Of a stretch of 27,996 nt of DNA, positions 15,603 through 24,156 are shown one piece after another. The translations under genes and the position numbers were made by a program. The DNA is taken from the NCBI GenBank assembly GCA_015658965.1, contig DQNX01000088.1:1-27996 (forward strand), given 5' to 3'. Each line of letters begins with the position of its first letter. The first letter of the stretch is position 1. The notes beneath the pieces were generated by a model. That model did no database searches. It had not been told where the DNA came from and was given only the letters and a program-made list of their open reading frames with translations. This DNA is from Gammaproteobacteria bacterium. GTDB lineage: Bacteria > Pseudomonadota > Gammaproteobacteria > PS1 > Pseudothioglobaceae.

Positions 15603-17324
15603 CTAATCTTTGAATTGGTGATTGTAGAGACTGGCGTATTCGCCATTGGCACTTAGCAATTCTTGGTGTGAGCCTTGCTCAATAATCTCACCACGACGTA
15701 ATACTACAATTCTATCGGCTTTTTGAACGGTGCTAAGACGGTGTGCAATAATAATCGTGGTTCGGTCTTTTTGCATTTCATCAATGGCAGCTTGCACTTG
15801 TTTTTCAGTAGCTGAATCGAGCGCTGAAGTGGCCTCATCTAAAATCAAAATTGGGCTGTCCTTGGCAATCGCGCGAGCAATCGCCAAGCGTTGGCGCTGC
15901 CCACCGGAAAGCTTGGCGCCATCTTCGCCAATTTGGGTATCGAATTGACCACTCAGTTCTTGAATAAATTCATGTGCATTAGAAACCTTTGCAGCATGTT
16001 GAATTTGTTCCTCGCTCATTGTATCGATTTGACCGAGTGCAATATTACCTTTAACCGTGTCATTAAATAAGCGTACATTTTGATCAACAAAGGCAATTTG
16101 AGAGCGTAATGAGTCAACTTCAAATTTTCTAATATCAGTGCCATCAATGCTAATAACACCAGAGTCAGGTGAGTAAAATTTAGCCAAAAGCTGAATAATC
16201 GTAGTTTTACCACTGCCCGTGGAGCCAACTAAGGCAACAGTTTCACCCGGTTTAATGTCTAAATTAATTTTATTTAAAACGGTGACATCATCGGCATAAC
16301 TAAAGGATACATCTTTAAATTTAATCGCACCTTTTGAGCTTGTGAGTTGCTGAGTGCCGTCGTTATGCTCTTCGTCTTCATCAATCAGCCCAAACACACT
16401 TTCACCGGCAGCCATGGCGGTTTGTAGTGGTTTGTTAATATTAACCAAACTTTTAGCAGGCTTGACCAGCATGCCCATGGCTGTAAAGAACGACAGAAAC
16501 TCACCTGCACTCATATTTAGCAGGGTAGATGAAAAATACACCACACTGCCTAAAGACAAGCCAATTAAGATATTGACAAATCCCGTATTAAACGCGCCCG
16601 TCATGTCGACTTTAAAGCGTTGCTGACGAATGTTTTTAATCAGATCGTTAAACTTAGTGCTTTCTTGCTTTTGTGCATGATAGATTTTTACCAACGAGCT
16701 ACCTGAAATATTTTCATCTAACAAGTGTGTCATTTGACCCATGGAATTTTGTACTTTTTTCGAGGAGCTGCGCATGCGATTTGATGAAAGTTTAACAGCC
16801 AGATATACCAACGGTAATAAGATAAGCAGCGTTAAACTCAGTTGCCAATTTTTATAAAATAAATAACCAACCAAGATGATAACACTCATGGATGATTTAA
16901 TAAAATCTAGCCAAATACTTGAGGCGGCCGCTGCAATTTGTTCAACATCATAAGTAAGTTTAGACAAGGTTTTGCCAGTAGGATGTTGGTCAAAATAAGA
17001 TTTAGGTAATCTTAATAATTTGGCAAACATGTCCACACGTAAGTCCATAATAACTTTGTTAGAGACCCAAGAACTGGCAGCGGTAGAGGTCATGGCAAAA
17101 ATGGAGCTTAAAACAATAACACTAAATAAAGCCAAAGCATAGATTAAAGCTGTTTGTTGATCGCGCTGCGCAACAAATAATTCATCAACAATACGACCAG
17201 TGATTTCAGGAATGGTGCTTTCTAATGCGGTTGCAAACATCATCATTACCGAGGTAAAGACAAGCTTGCCAATGTGCGCTTTTAAGTAGAAAAATAAGCG
17301 AGAAAAAAACTGTTTATATTGCAT
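15603..17324 (-). CDS. msbA: MsbA-like ABC exporter (lipid A/lipid flippase family)
   Basis: A 573-residue half-transporter with six N-terminal membrane helices and a C-terminal ATPase domain. Motifs: Walker A GSTGSGKTT, signature LSGGQRQRLAIARA, Walker B ILILDEATSALD, and the switch histidine in IIIAHRLST. Size and layout match MsbA (582 in E. coli), which flips lipid A core across the inner membrane. The usual neighbour lpxK is not seen downstream, so a more general lipid or peptide exporter remains possible. I begin at ATG 17324 and not at TTG 17330 two codons earlier. Neither has a clear ribosome binding site. The gene is divergent from pyrG and converges on the aldehyde dehydrogenase. 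Confidence 0.78.
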   Translation of the reverse strand: MQYKQFFSRLFFYLKAHIGKLVFTSVMMMFATALESTIPEITGRIVDELFVAQRDQQTALIYALALFSVIVLSSIFAMTSTAASSWVSNKVIMDLRVDMFAKLLRLPKSYFDQHPTGKTLSKLTYDVEQIAAAASSIWLDFIKSSMSVIILVGYLFYKNWQLSLTLLILLPLVYLAVKLSSNRMRSSSKKVQNSMGQMTHLLDENISGSSLVKIYHAQKQESTKFNDLIKNIRQQRFKVDMTGAFNTGFVNILIGLSLGSVVYFSSTLLNMSAGEFLSFFTAMGMLVKPAKSLVNINKPLQTAMAAGESVFGLIDEDEEHNDGTQQLTSSKGAIKFKDVSFSYADDVTVLNKINLDIKPGETVALVGSTGSGKTTIIQLLAKFYSPDSGVISIDGTDIRKFEVDSLRSQIAFVDQNVRLFNDTVKGNIALGQIDTMSEEQIQHAAKVSNAHEFIQELSGQFDTQIGEDGAKLSGGQRQRLAIARAIAKDSPILILDEATSALDSATEKQVQAAIDEMQKDRTTIIIAHRLSTVQKADRIVVLRRGEIIEQGSHQELLSANGEYASLYNHQFKD

Positions 17325-17347
17325 TTTCAATTATGTTTTATTTTGAT

Positions 17348-17377
17348 TGTCTGTATTATAACGCCTTAGGGTATCAT
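17348..17377 (+). promoter_or_regulatory. Candidate sigma70 promoter for pyrG
   Basis: TTGTCT (17348-17353) and TATCAT (17372-17377) are 18 bases apart in the 79-base divergent gap between the exporter and pyrG starts. The match is 4/6 and 5/6 to consensus, and the site lies 26 bases before the pyrG ATG. There is no obvious pyrG attenuator or leader hairpin. In AT-rich DNA such matches arise by chance, so this is tentative. Confidence 0.3.
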
Positions 17378-17403
17378 AAGCATTTCAACTTTGCTACTTA
17401 TCA

Positions 17404-19044
17404 ATGGCAACAAAATACATATTTATTACCGGTGGTGTAGTCTCTTCTTTAGGCAAGGGTATCGCCTCTGCCTCTTTAGCAACTATTCTAGAATCACGCG
17501 GCCTTAATGTCACCATGCTTAAGCTCGATCCGTATATTAACGTCGATCCTGGTACTATGAGCCCGTTCCAACATGGTGAGGTATTTGTGACTAACGATGG
17601 CACAGAAACAGATTTAGATTTAGGCCATTACGAACGTTTTATTCGTCAGCAACTGGGCAAGAAAAATAATTTTACCGCAGGCCGTGTTTATGAAAACGTG
17701 ATTAAGCGCGAACGTCGAGGTGATTATTTAGGTGCAACGGTGCAAATCATCCCGCACATCACCAACGAAATTAAGCGCCTGACAGAGGCTGGAGCACAAG
17801 GTGCAGATGTAGCCATGGTTGAAATTGGTGGTACAGCAGGTGACATTGAATCTTTGCCATTTTTAGAAGCGATTAGGCAAATGAGCCTTGAGCTGGGCCG
17901 TGAAAATACATTGTTTATCCATCTTACTTTGTTGCCTTATATTAAAGTAGCAGGCGAGTTAAAAACCAAACCAACACAACACTCGGTCAAAGAGTTGCGC
18001 GGTATTGGTATTCAACCCGATATTTTGATTTGTCGTTCTGAGTACCCATTGCCTGATACAGAACGTGCAAAAATTGCTTTATTTACCAGCGTACCAGAAG
18101 ATTCAGTTTTCACTTCTTTAGATGTTGATACTATTTACAAAGTTCCGCGCGCCCTGCACGAGCAAGGTCTAGACGACGTGGTTATTAACAAGCTAAACAT
18201 ACAATGCAACCCAACTAACCTAAGTGAATGGGACAGTGTTATTGACAAGCTAAACCATCCTAAATCCAGTGTTGATATTGCCATGGTAGGAAAATATGTC
18301 GACTTGACTGAGGCTTATAAATCTCTTTCTGAGGCGTTATTACACGCCGGCATTAACACCGGCACAAAAGTTAACATCCATTATTTTGATTCTGAAGAAA
18401 TTGAAAAAACGGGTACGGATTGCTTAAGTGAAATGAGCGCCATCCTGGTTCCAGGTGGTTTTGGCAATCGCGGCGTTGAAGGCAAGATTGCCACGGCAAA
18501 ATTTGCCCGCGAAAACAAAGTACCGTATTTGGGTATTTGCTTGGGTATGCAAGTTGCCGTTATTGAGTATGCGCGCAACATGGCAGGCATGACTGACGCC
18601 AACAGCACTGAGTTTAATTCAAGTACCCCTTATCCAGTTGTTGGCTTAATTACCGAGTGGCAAGACGAGGATGGCAGTGTACAAACCCGAGATGAAGATT
18701 CTGATTTAGGCGCCACGATGCGCCTTGGCGGTCAGGAGTGTGCTTTGGTTAAGGGCACAAACGCTCGAAAAATTTATGGCAAAGCAGTGATTACTGAGCG
18801 CCATCGCCATCGTTATGAAGTTAACAACACGTTAATTGAAAAAGTGCAAGCAGCCGGTTTGATTATTTCTGGAAAATCAATTGATGGTACTTTAGTTGAA
18901 ATGGTCGAGATCAAAGATCACCCTTGGTTTATTGCTTGTCAATTCCACCCCGAGTTCACCTCAACCCCGCGTGATGGTCATCCATTGTTTGAAAATTTTA
19001 TCAAAGCTGCTAACAAAGCACACAATCTAATTCTATCTTCTTAA
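17404..19044 (+). CDS. pyrG: CTP synthase (glutamine-hydrolysing)
   Basis: Makes CTP from UTP, ATP and glutamine. The 546 residues match the usual length (~545). The N-terminal synthetase domain opens with GGVVSSLGKGI, the P-loop-like ATP site. The C-terminal class I glutaminase domain has the nucleophile C379 in GICLGMQ and the H515/E517 pair in FHPEF. All are present and in order. There is no clear Shine-Dalgarno sequence before the ATG. Unlike E. coli, eno does not follow. A small gene of unknown function starts 12 bases after the stop. Confidence 0.97.
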   Translation: MATKYIFITGGVVSSLGKGIASASLATILESRGLNVTMLKLDPYINVDPGTMSPFQHGEVFVTNDGTETDLDLGHYERFIRQQLGKKNNFTAGRVYENVIKRERRGDYLGATVQIIPHITNEIKRLTEAGAQGADVAMVEIGGTAGDIESLPFLEAIRQMSLELGRENTLFIHLTLLPYIKVAGELKTKPTQHSVKELRGIGIQPDILICRSEYPLPDTERAKIALFTSVPEDSVFTSLDVDTIYKVPRALHEQGLDDVVINKLNIQCNPTNLSEWDSVIDKLNHPKSSVDIAMVGKYVDLTEAYKSLSEALLHAGINTGTKVNIHYFDSEEIEKTGTDCLSEMSAILVPGGFGNRGVEGKIATAKFARENKVPYLGICLGMQVAVIEYARNMAGMTDANSTEFNSSTPYPVVGLITEWQDEDGSVQTRDEDSDLGATMRLGGQECALVKGTNARKIYGKAVITERHRHRYEVNNTLIEKVQAAGLIISGKSIDGTLVEMVEIKDHPWFIACQFHPEFTSTPRDGHPLFENFIKAANKAHNLILSS

Positions 19045-19056
19045 AGACCCCTCTTA

Positions 19057-19404
19057 GTGTTTAAAACTGCTTTAAAACATTGGGGGAAGGATGGTTTTAC
19101 CCAGCACTTTAGAACGGCTATTAAAGCGCTTGATCTTGACTTACTACCCTTAGAAAAATGCTGTAATCACAGCAAAACCATAGACAAAGATTCTATCGAT
19201 GTCATGATTTTATCTAGCTCAGCCAATGATAAAACCATTCATCTAAAAATCGGTGTTTTCTTTTGTGAGGTGCTAACGGGTTGTGCTTGTAGTGATGATG
19301 CGTCTGCCACTGAGATTCGTGAAAATTCGTATTGCGAATTATTAGCGCAGATTGATCGAACCAGTGCACAGATAGAATTTACTTACGTTTCTTACGCTTC
19401 TTAA
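19057..19404 (+). CDS. Small conserved-looking protein of unknown function
   Basis: 115 codons from GTG 19057, with no good ribosome binding site, 12 bases after pyrG. The segment IGVFFCEVLTGCACSDDAS, followed by SYCELLAQIDRTSAQ, resembles a family of short uncharacterised gammaproteobacterial proteins that share a 'VGVFY..v.aGCsCaDDP' core and a later 'YCE' motif. I know no function for it. The clustered cysteines could bind metal. There is no signal peptide or membrane helix. Its 3' end overlaps the end of the convergent der gene by 26 bases. Lack of internal stops, a recognisable motif and tight linkage to pyrG support a real gene. Confidence 0.7.
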   Translation: MFKTALKHWGKDGFTQHFRTAIKALDLDLLPLEKCCNHSKTIDKDSIDVMILSSSANDKTIHLKIGVFFCEVLTGCACSDDASATEIRENSYCELLAQIDRTSAQIEFTYVSYAS

Positions 19405-20788
19405 TAAACTGCATTAGACGACGTTTTTTAGTCACTTGACGGGCGCTAAGTTCGTTTTTGTTGTCTTTAAAAGGATTTTCTCCACTCTTATATTCGATTC
19501 TAAGCGGTGTATTGGTGAGTTTAAGTGCATTGATAAAGAAATTCTTTAAATAGCGGTCATAAGCATTTGGCACGTTTTGCAGGTGGTTGCCATGGAAAGT
19601 CAGCGTGGGTGGAAATATATCGGTTTGATTGACGTATTTAATCTTTAAACGTCTGCCTTTGACCGGTGGTGGCTGGTGACCGGTATTCGCCCTTTCTAAA
19701 ATTTTGTTTAAGGTTGAAGTGGAGTGCTTTGTACTGGCATTAATATAAGATTTGATAATGGGTGCAAACAGCTTACCCACACCCGAGCCATGCAGGGCTG
19801 AAATATAATGCACGCTGGCGTAGTTTACAAATGATAATTTAACGTCCAGTTTACGTTTAACTTCTGTTTTTTGATATTCGTCCAATCCATCCCATTTATT
19901 GATCGCAATCAGCAGGGCGCGACCTTTGTCAGAAATCATGCCAAGTAGGGTGGCATCTTGCTCGGTAACACCTTCGCGAGCATCAAGTACCAAAATAACC
20001 ACGTGCGAGCGATCCAGTGCATCGATGGCCTTAATGATGGAAAAAATCTCAACTTTTTCATGGGTTGAGCGCTTGCGGCGGATGCCAGCGGTGTCGATTA
20101 GGGTGTATTTTTGATTCTCCCGCTCAAACGGAATATAAATACTGTCCCGTGTTGTGCCTGGCATGTCAATCGCAAGCACGCGTTCTTCACCCAAAATTCG
20201 GTTAATAAGAGTTGATTTACCCACATTGGGTCTGCCCAGTACGGCAACTGCAATGCCTTCAACTTTCTCTTCTTCCTCCAAAGTTGCTTGCGGCAGTAAA
20301 GGCAAGGTGTGATCAATTAAATCATCAATGCCTTGGCCGTGTTCTGCTGAAATTAGAATGGGCTCACCCAGACCTAATTCGTAAAACTCAGCCGCCATGA
20401 CTTCTTTAAGACCTTCAGATTTATTACACACCAGGACAATCTCTTTTTTTAGTCGTCTGAGTCTTGAGGCAATTTCCAGATCAAGACCAATCACACCATC
20501 GCGACTGCTAACAATGAAATAAATAACATCAGACTCTTCCAAGGCATTTAGTACTTGACCTTGTATACCACTATCAATGATGTTGTCATCACCGGTTAGA
20601 CCTCCAGTATCAATAATGGTAACAAAGGTTTCACTGTCGTCATCTAACAAAATTTCAGTGTATTGGCGATCGCGGGTTAAGCCTTCAAAGTCAGACACCA
20701 AAGCTTGGCGCGACTTACTTAAGCGATTAAAGAGTGTGGACTTGCCAACATTTGGTCGTCCAACAAGGGAAATAATAGGTAATCCCAC
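19379..20788 (-). CDS. der: Ribosome assembly GTPase Der (EngA)
   Basis: Essential 50S subunit assembly factor with two GTPase domains in tandem. Domain 1 has GRPNVGKST (residue ~9), DTGG and NKSE. Domain 2 has a second GRPNVGKST (residue ~186), DTAG and NKWD. A KH-like C-terminal domain follows, ending in a very basic tail (VTKKRRLMQFIKKRKKRK). The 469 residues fit the family. It is the last gene of hisS-yfgM-der and starts 12 bases after the yfgM stop. The final 26 bases overlap the convergent small gene. Confidence 0.96.
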   Translation of the reverse strand: MGLPIISLVGRPNVGKSTLFNRLSKSRQALVSDFEGLTRDRQYTEILLDDDSETFVTIIDTGGLTGDDNIIDSGIQGQVLNALEESDVIYFIVSSRDGVIGLDLEIASRLRRLKKEIVLVCNKSEGLKEVMAAEFYELGLGEPILISAEHGQGIDDLIDHTLPLLPQATLEEEEKVEGIAVAVLGRPNVGKSTLINRILGEERVLAIDMPGTTRDSIYIPFERENQKYTLIDTAGIRRKRSTHEKVEIFSIIKAIDALDRSHVVILVLDAREGVTEQDATLLGMISDKGRALLIAINKWDGLDEYQKTEVKRKLDVKLSFVNYASVHYISALHGSGVGKLFAPIIKSYINASTKHSTSTLNKILERANTGHQPPPVKGRRLKIKYVNQTDIFPPTLTFHGNHLQNVPNAYDRYLKNFFINALKLTNTPLRIEYKSGENPFKDNKNELSARQVTKKRRLMQFIKKRKKRK

Positions 20789-20800
20789 AATCTGTAAGGG

Positions 20801-21415
20801 TTAGTTAAGGTCGTTGAGTTTAATTTGAATTAAACCTCGCAACTCTGAATCAGTTGATAATTGATTTAACGCTAGTTGGTAGTCCTTTTTAGCAGAGTCG
20901 ATGTTGCCTTGTGCTAAATAGATATCACCTTTAGTGTGATTAAACAAGCCACTAAAAGCTGAATTTTCATCTGGACTAAGGACTGATAAGGCTTGCTCAT
21001 AATTATTCATTTCTAGATAAATGCTGGATAATCTAAGTTTCGCCGTATGTGCGATAAATTCATTTTTAGTATTTAACAAGGGCGATAAATACCCAATTGC
21101 TTGTTGATAATTGCCTTGGTTTACTGCATGTTTTGCCATCATCAATACGGCCTGTTGTGTGTAGCCACTGTCTGCATGATCGCTTTTCAAGTTGGTTAGT
21201 GCTTGTAAATTTGGACTTGAAACGACAGATAAGTAAGCAGAGCGTGCATTAACAGATTGTGTGTGTTGGTAGTTATTATAGTAATCAAAACCCCAGATAG
21301 AGCTTAAGCCTATCACTACACCGGCAACGATTTGAGGGCCATTTTCTTTAAGCCATTTTTTAACTTGTTCAGCTTGTTCGTCTTCGGTTTTGATGACGTC
21401 AATAAAATTCTTCAT
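20801..21415 (-). CDS. yfgM: YfgM-like membrane-anchored TPR protein
   Basis: A 204-residue protein with a short cytoplasmic start (EDEQAEQVKKWLKENGP), one membrane helix at about residues 30-46 (IVAGVVIGLSSIWGF) and a periplasmic tetratricopeptide-like domain of about 150 residues. This matches YfgM, which in E. coli works with the chaperone PpiD at the Sec translocon. It lies between hisS (9 bases upstream) and der, the usual neighbourhood, though bamB, which stands between yfgM and der in E. coli, is absent. Confidence 0.87.
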   Translation of the reverse strand: MKNFIDVIKTEDEQAEQVKKWLKENGPQIVAGVVIGLSSIWGFDYYNNYQHTQSVNARSAYLSVVSSPNLQALTNLKSDHADSGYTQQAVLMMAKHAVNQGNYQQAIGYLSPLLNTKNEFIAHTAKLRLSSIYLEMNNYEQALSVLSPDENSAFSGLFNHTKGDIYLAQGNIDSAKKDYQLALNQLSTDSELRGLIQIKLNDLN

Positions 21416-21424
21416 ACTTTTCTC

Positions 21425-22687
21425 TTAATTTTTAAAATATTGTATCGCCTCTTCTAGGCTCATGGTTTGTTGTTCGCCTTGACCTTTGAGTGGTTTAATA
21501 GCGATTTGATTGTTTTGTACTTCTTCTTCACCTAGAATTAAAGCGTAGTCAGCGTTGGCTTTATCTGCTTTTTTAAATTGTGCTTTAAAACTACCCAAAG
21601 TCAGGTCATTATAAAGTATTGCTTTTGGTAATGCACGGTGCAGTTTATCAGAAATTTGCATAGATTTAAGCTGAGAATTATCGCCTAATGCAACTAAATA
21701 GATTGACAAAGCTGGCCCTCCCAGTGTAATTTCTTGTGCTTCTAATAATAAAATTAAACGTTCTAATCCTAGGGCAAAACCAACGGCGGGGGTTTGCTTG
21801 CCACCCATTTTTTCAACCAAGCCATCATAGCGACCACCTGCACAGATTGTACCTTGTGAGCCTAAATCGGTTGTTGTCCATTCAAACACGGTTCGGTTGT
21901 AATAATCTAACCCCCTAACCAGGCGTGTATTGATGATGTAGGGAATATTTAAGCATTCTAGGTACGCTTTAAACTCATCAAAGTGTTGGGCTGATTCGTC
22001 ATCTAAATAATCCATCAGTTTGGGTGCGGCGTCAATCAAAGACTGCATGTCTTTATTTTTACTATCCAGAATTCGTAAAGGATTGGTTGACAAGCGTCTT
22101 GTTGAGTCCTCATCAAGTTGGTCTTTGTACTGGCTAAAATAATCAACCAATACAGATCTATAGTTGGCTCTTGCTTCGGATGAGCCCAAAGTATTGATTT
22201 CTAAAGTTAGGTTTTTTAAGCCCAGAGATTGCCATAACGAATGGGTCATGGCCATTAATTCTGCATCTATTTTGGCATTGTCAGCACCAAACACTTCAAC
22301 GCCAATTTGGTGAAATTGACGGTATCGGCCTTTTTGTGGTCGCTCGTGTCTAAACATGGCGCCCTGATAAAAAACTTTTTGAATACCTTCTCTGGGTAAG
22401 TTGTGTTCAATCATGGCGCGTACACAGCCGGCAGTACCTTCAGGTCTAAGGCTTAAGCTGTCACCATTTGATTCTTTCCATGAGTACATTTCTTTTTCAA
22501 CAATATCCGTTGCTTCGCCAATGGCACGACAAAAAGTATCAGTTTTTTCAACGATAGGTGTGCGAATATTTTTAAAACCATACGAGATAAACAAATTAAA
22601 AATTGTTTTTTCTAACGACAACCAAAGTTCAGAATCTTTTGGCAGTAAGTCGTTCATTCCTCGAATGGCTTGAATCTTATTAGACAT
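21425..22687 (-). CDS. hisS: Histidyl-tRNA synthetase
   Basis: Charges tRNA-His. The 420 residues match the usual bacterial length. Class II motifs are present: motif 1 region around RTPIVEKTDTF, motif 2 in MFRHERPQKGRYRQFHQ, the histidine-specific loops LVRGLDYYNRT and AGGRYDGL, and motif 3 ending in ALGLERL. A C-terminal anticodon-binding domain follows. First gene of hisS-yfgM-der. The 117-base region before it holds a long hairpin but no clear promoter or T-box. Confidence 0.96.
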   Translation of the reverse strand: MSNKIQAIRGMNDLLPKDSELWLSLEKTIFNLFISYGFKNIRTPIVEKTDTFCRAIGEATDIVEKEMYSWKESNGDSLSLRPEGTAGCVRAMIEHNLPREGIQKVFYQGAMFRHERPQKGRYRQFHQIGVEVFGADNAKIDAELMAMTHSLWQSLGLKNLTLEINTLGSSEARANYRSVLVDYFSQYKDQLDEDSTRRLSTNPLRILDSKNKDMQSLIDAAPKLMDYLDDESAQHFDEFKAYLECLNIPYIINTRLVRGLDYYNRTVFEWTTTDLGSQGTICAGGRYDGLVEKMGGKQTPAVGFALGLERLILLLEAQEITLGGPALSIYLVALGDNSQLKSMQISDKLHRALPKAILYNDLTLGSFKAQFKKADKANADYALILGEEEVQNNQIAIKPLKGQGEQQTMSLEEAIQYFKN

Positions 22688-22763
22688 AGACTTATTTGAT
22701 GGAATAGTTAAGTTATTTTACCCATGAATAAGCGTGGATTTAATTCGATTTATTCCTAGATAT

Positions 22764-22794
22764 TTTTAGACCCAAGCCCAGCTTAGATCTAAAA
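22764..22794. other. Long hairpin between the 5'-nucleotidase and hisS genes
   Basis: On the - strand (the transcribed strand here) the two 14-base arms, TTTTAGATCTAAGC and GCTTGGGTCTAAAA, pair at all 14 positions, counting two G-U pairs, around a 3-base loop TGG. It lies 10 bases after the 5'-nucleotidase stop and 76 bases before hisS. It may be the transcription end of the dnaB-to-nucleotidase run, but neither side has a proper U-tract after the stem. A processing or RNA-stability element is therefore also possible. Confidence 0.5.
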
Positions 22795-22804
22795 TAATAT
22801 TAAT

Positions 22805-23707
22805 TTATTCGTTGGTAATACCACTAGGAACATGTCCGGTTGGTACGTATTGAGAGGCTGATTGACAATGCTTATGCTGGTCGTCAAAGAAAATATCAGC
22901 GCCAAATTCTTTTAAGAAGATGCCCTTATCAAGCCCGCCTAAAAAGAACGACTCGTCAATACGAATACCCCATTTGCGCATCGTATGAATAACACGCTTG
23001 TGCGAAGGGGCAGAACGCGCGGTAACTAAGGCGGTTCGGATTGGATTATTTTCTATTGGAAAATCAGATTGAATTTTATGTAATGATTTTAAAAAACATT
23101 TAAAAGGTCCTGCTTTGAGCTCGATATTAGCTGAATTACGCTCATTTTCTTCAAAGGCTTCTATGCCTTTTTCTTGATATATTTTTTCAGCCTCATCTGA
23201 AAATATAACGGCATCTCCATCAAAAGCAATGCGTAATTGCGCGTCATCAGAGTTGTTTGAGCTAGAACCAACAATAGAGGCGGCTGCAAAACCTGACTCC
23301 AGTGCTTTTTGCACATCCTGATAATTGCTGGATAAGAATAAGTCAGCTTCAAAAGCGCCTACCAAGTTGTGCGTACTTTCTCCTCTAGTGAAGGCAGCAC
23401 GCGAGATATTAAGGCCGTAATGTTCGATCGAATTAAAAATACGCAAACCCGTGTCTGCGCTATTTCTAGATAACAAGATAACATCAATGGGATTTTTTTT
23501 GGTATTTAGCGCCAGTAGTTTTTTAACCAATGAAAAGCCAACACCTGGTTTTAAAATAATTTCCTCATTTTCTTCTTGGTGTTGGGCATACGCCTCAACG
23601 CCATGTTCTTTAAAAATCTGATGCGATTCATCAAGATCAAATAAAGCCCTTGATGAAATTGCAATGACTAATTTTCCCTTAGCCTTGGGATCTACAGCAT
23701 CTGCCAT
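22805..23707 (-). CDS. Cytosolic 5'-nucleotidase (PF06189 family)
   Basis: A 300-residue protein similar to the bacterial relatives of animal cytosolic 5'-nucleotidase I, which remove phosphate from nucleoside monophosphates. Conserved-looking blocks are VIAISSRALFDLDESH at the start, VILLSRNSADTGLRIFNSI, AFDGDAVIFSDEAE (HAD-like aspartates) and FFLGGLDKGIFLKEFGADIFFDDQ near the end. The start overlaps the preceding DUF1249 gene by 16 bases, so it is the last gene of the dnaB-alr-cpdA run. Natural substrate is not shown by sequence. Confidence 0.83.
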   Translation of the reverse strand: MADAVDPKAKGKLVIAISSRALFDLDESHQIFKEHGVEAYAQHQEENEEIILKPGVGFSLVKKLLALNTKKNPIDVILLSRNSADTGLRIFNSIEHYGLNISRAAFTRGESTHNLVGAFEADLFLSSNYQDVQKALESGFAAASIVGSSSNNSDDAQLRIAFDGDAVIFSDEAEKIYQEKGIEAFEENERNSANIELKAGPFKCFLKSLHKIQSDFPIENNPIRTALVTARSAPSHKRVIHTMRKWGIRIDESFFLGGLDKGIFLKEFGADIFFDDQHKHCQSASQYVPTGHVPSGITNE

Positions 23708-24156
23708 GATTTTCCTTGATATTTACCCAAACAGTAGTCCAGCCAATTTTCGATAAAAGTGTTTAATTCCCATTGTATATTCATATCACTGCATTGTGCT
23801 AGATAGGGGTGAGAACTGTTGAGTATAGTCTCATTACAGACTGAAATCACTTCCAAAAGTTTTGCATCAAAATAAATTTTAAATTTGATATCAGGTCGAT
23901 TGATTAAACCAGAAGGGGCATCGAGTTGATGAGTGAGGATATAGGTGCCTGTATAAGGCGTTGTTTCTTCAACAAATAGGTAAAGATCATTTTCACTATC
24001 ATGTTTAATCATACTGCTATAAGTTGTTTGTTTTAATAGCGGGATGAGTTTTAGTATCTTTTGATAATTCAGCTCAAACAATTGCGATACCTCGGAGTAG
24101 GTTTTCGGATTTTGTTGATTGTATAAAGATCTAAGAAAATTGTCTTCTATAGCCAT
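23692..24156 (-). CDS. yqiB: DUF1249 family protein (YqiB-like)
   Basis: A 154-residue soluble protein of unknown function. YERNYQKILKLIP-like text near the start (here LFELNYQKILKLIPL), YTGTYILTH-type strands and the C-terminal NTFIENWLDYCLGKY fit DUF1249, whose E. coli member YqiB is encoded next to cpdA. Here too it adjoins cpdA: the two overlap by 10 bases, with cpdA first. It has no signal or membrane helix. The steady partnership with cpdA suggests a linked role, but none is known. Confidence 0.75.
   Translation of the reverse strand: MAIEDNFLRSLYNQQNPKTYSEVSQLFELNYQKILKLIPLLKQTTYSSMIKHDSENDLYLFVEETTPYTGTYILTHQLDAPSGLINRPDIKFKIYFDAKLLEVISVCNETILNSSHPYLAQCSDMNIQWELNTFIENWLDYCLGKYQGKSWQML

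Noticed and set aside
16354..16626. Open frame on the + strand opposite the ABC exporter gene
   Set aside because: It is a shadow of the - strand coding frame with no ribosome binding site and no recognisable motif.
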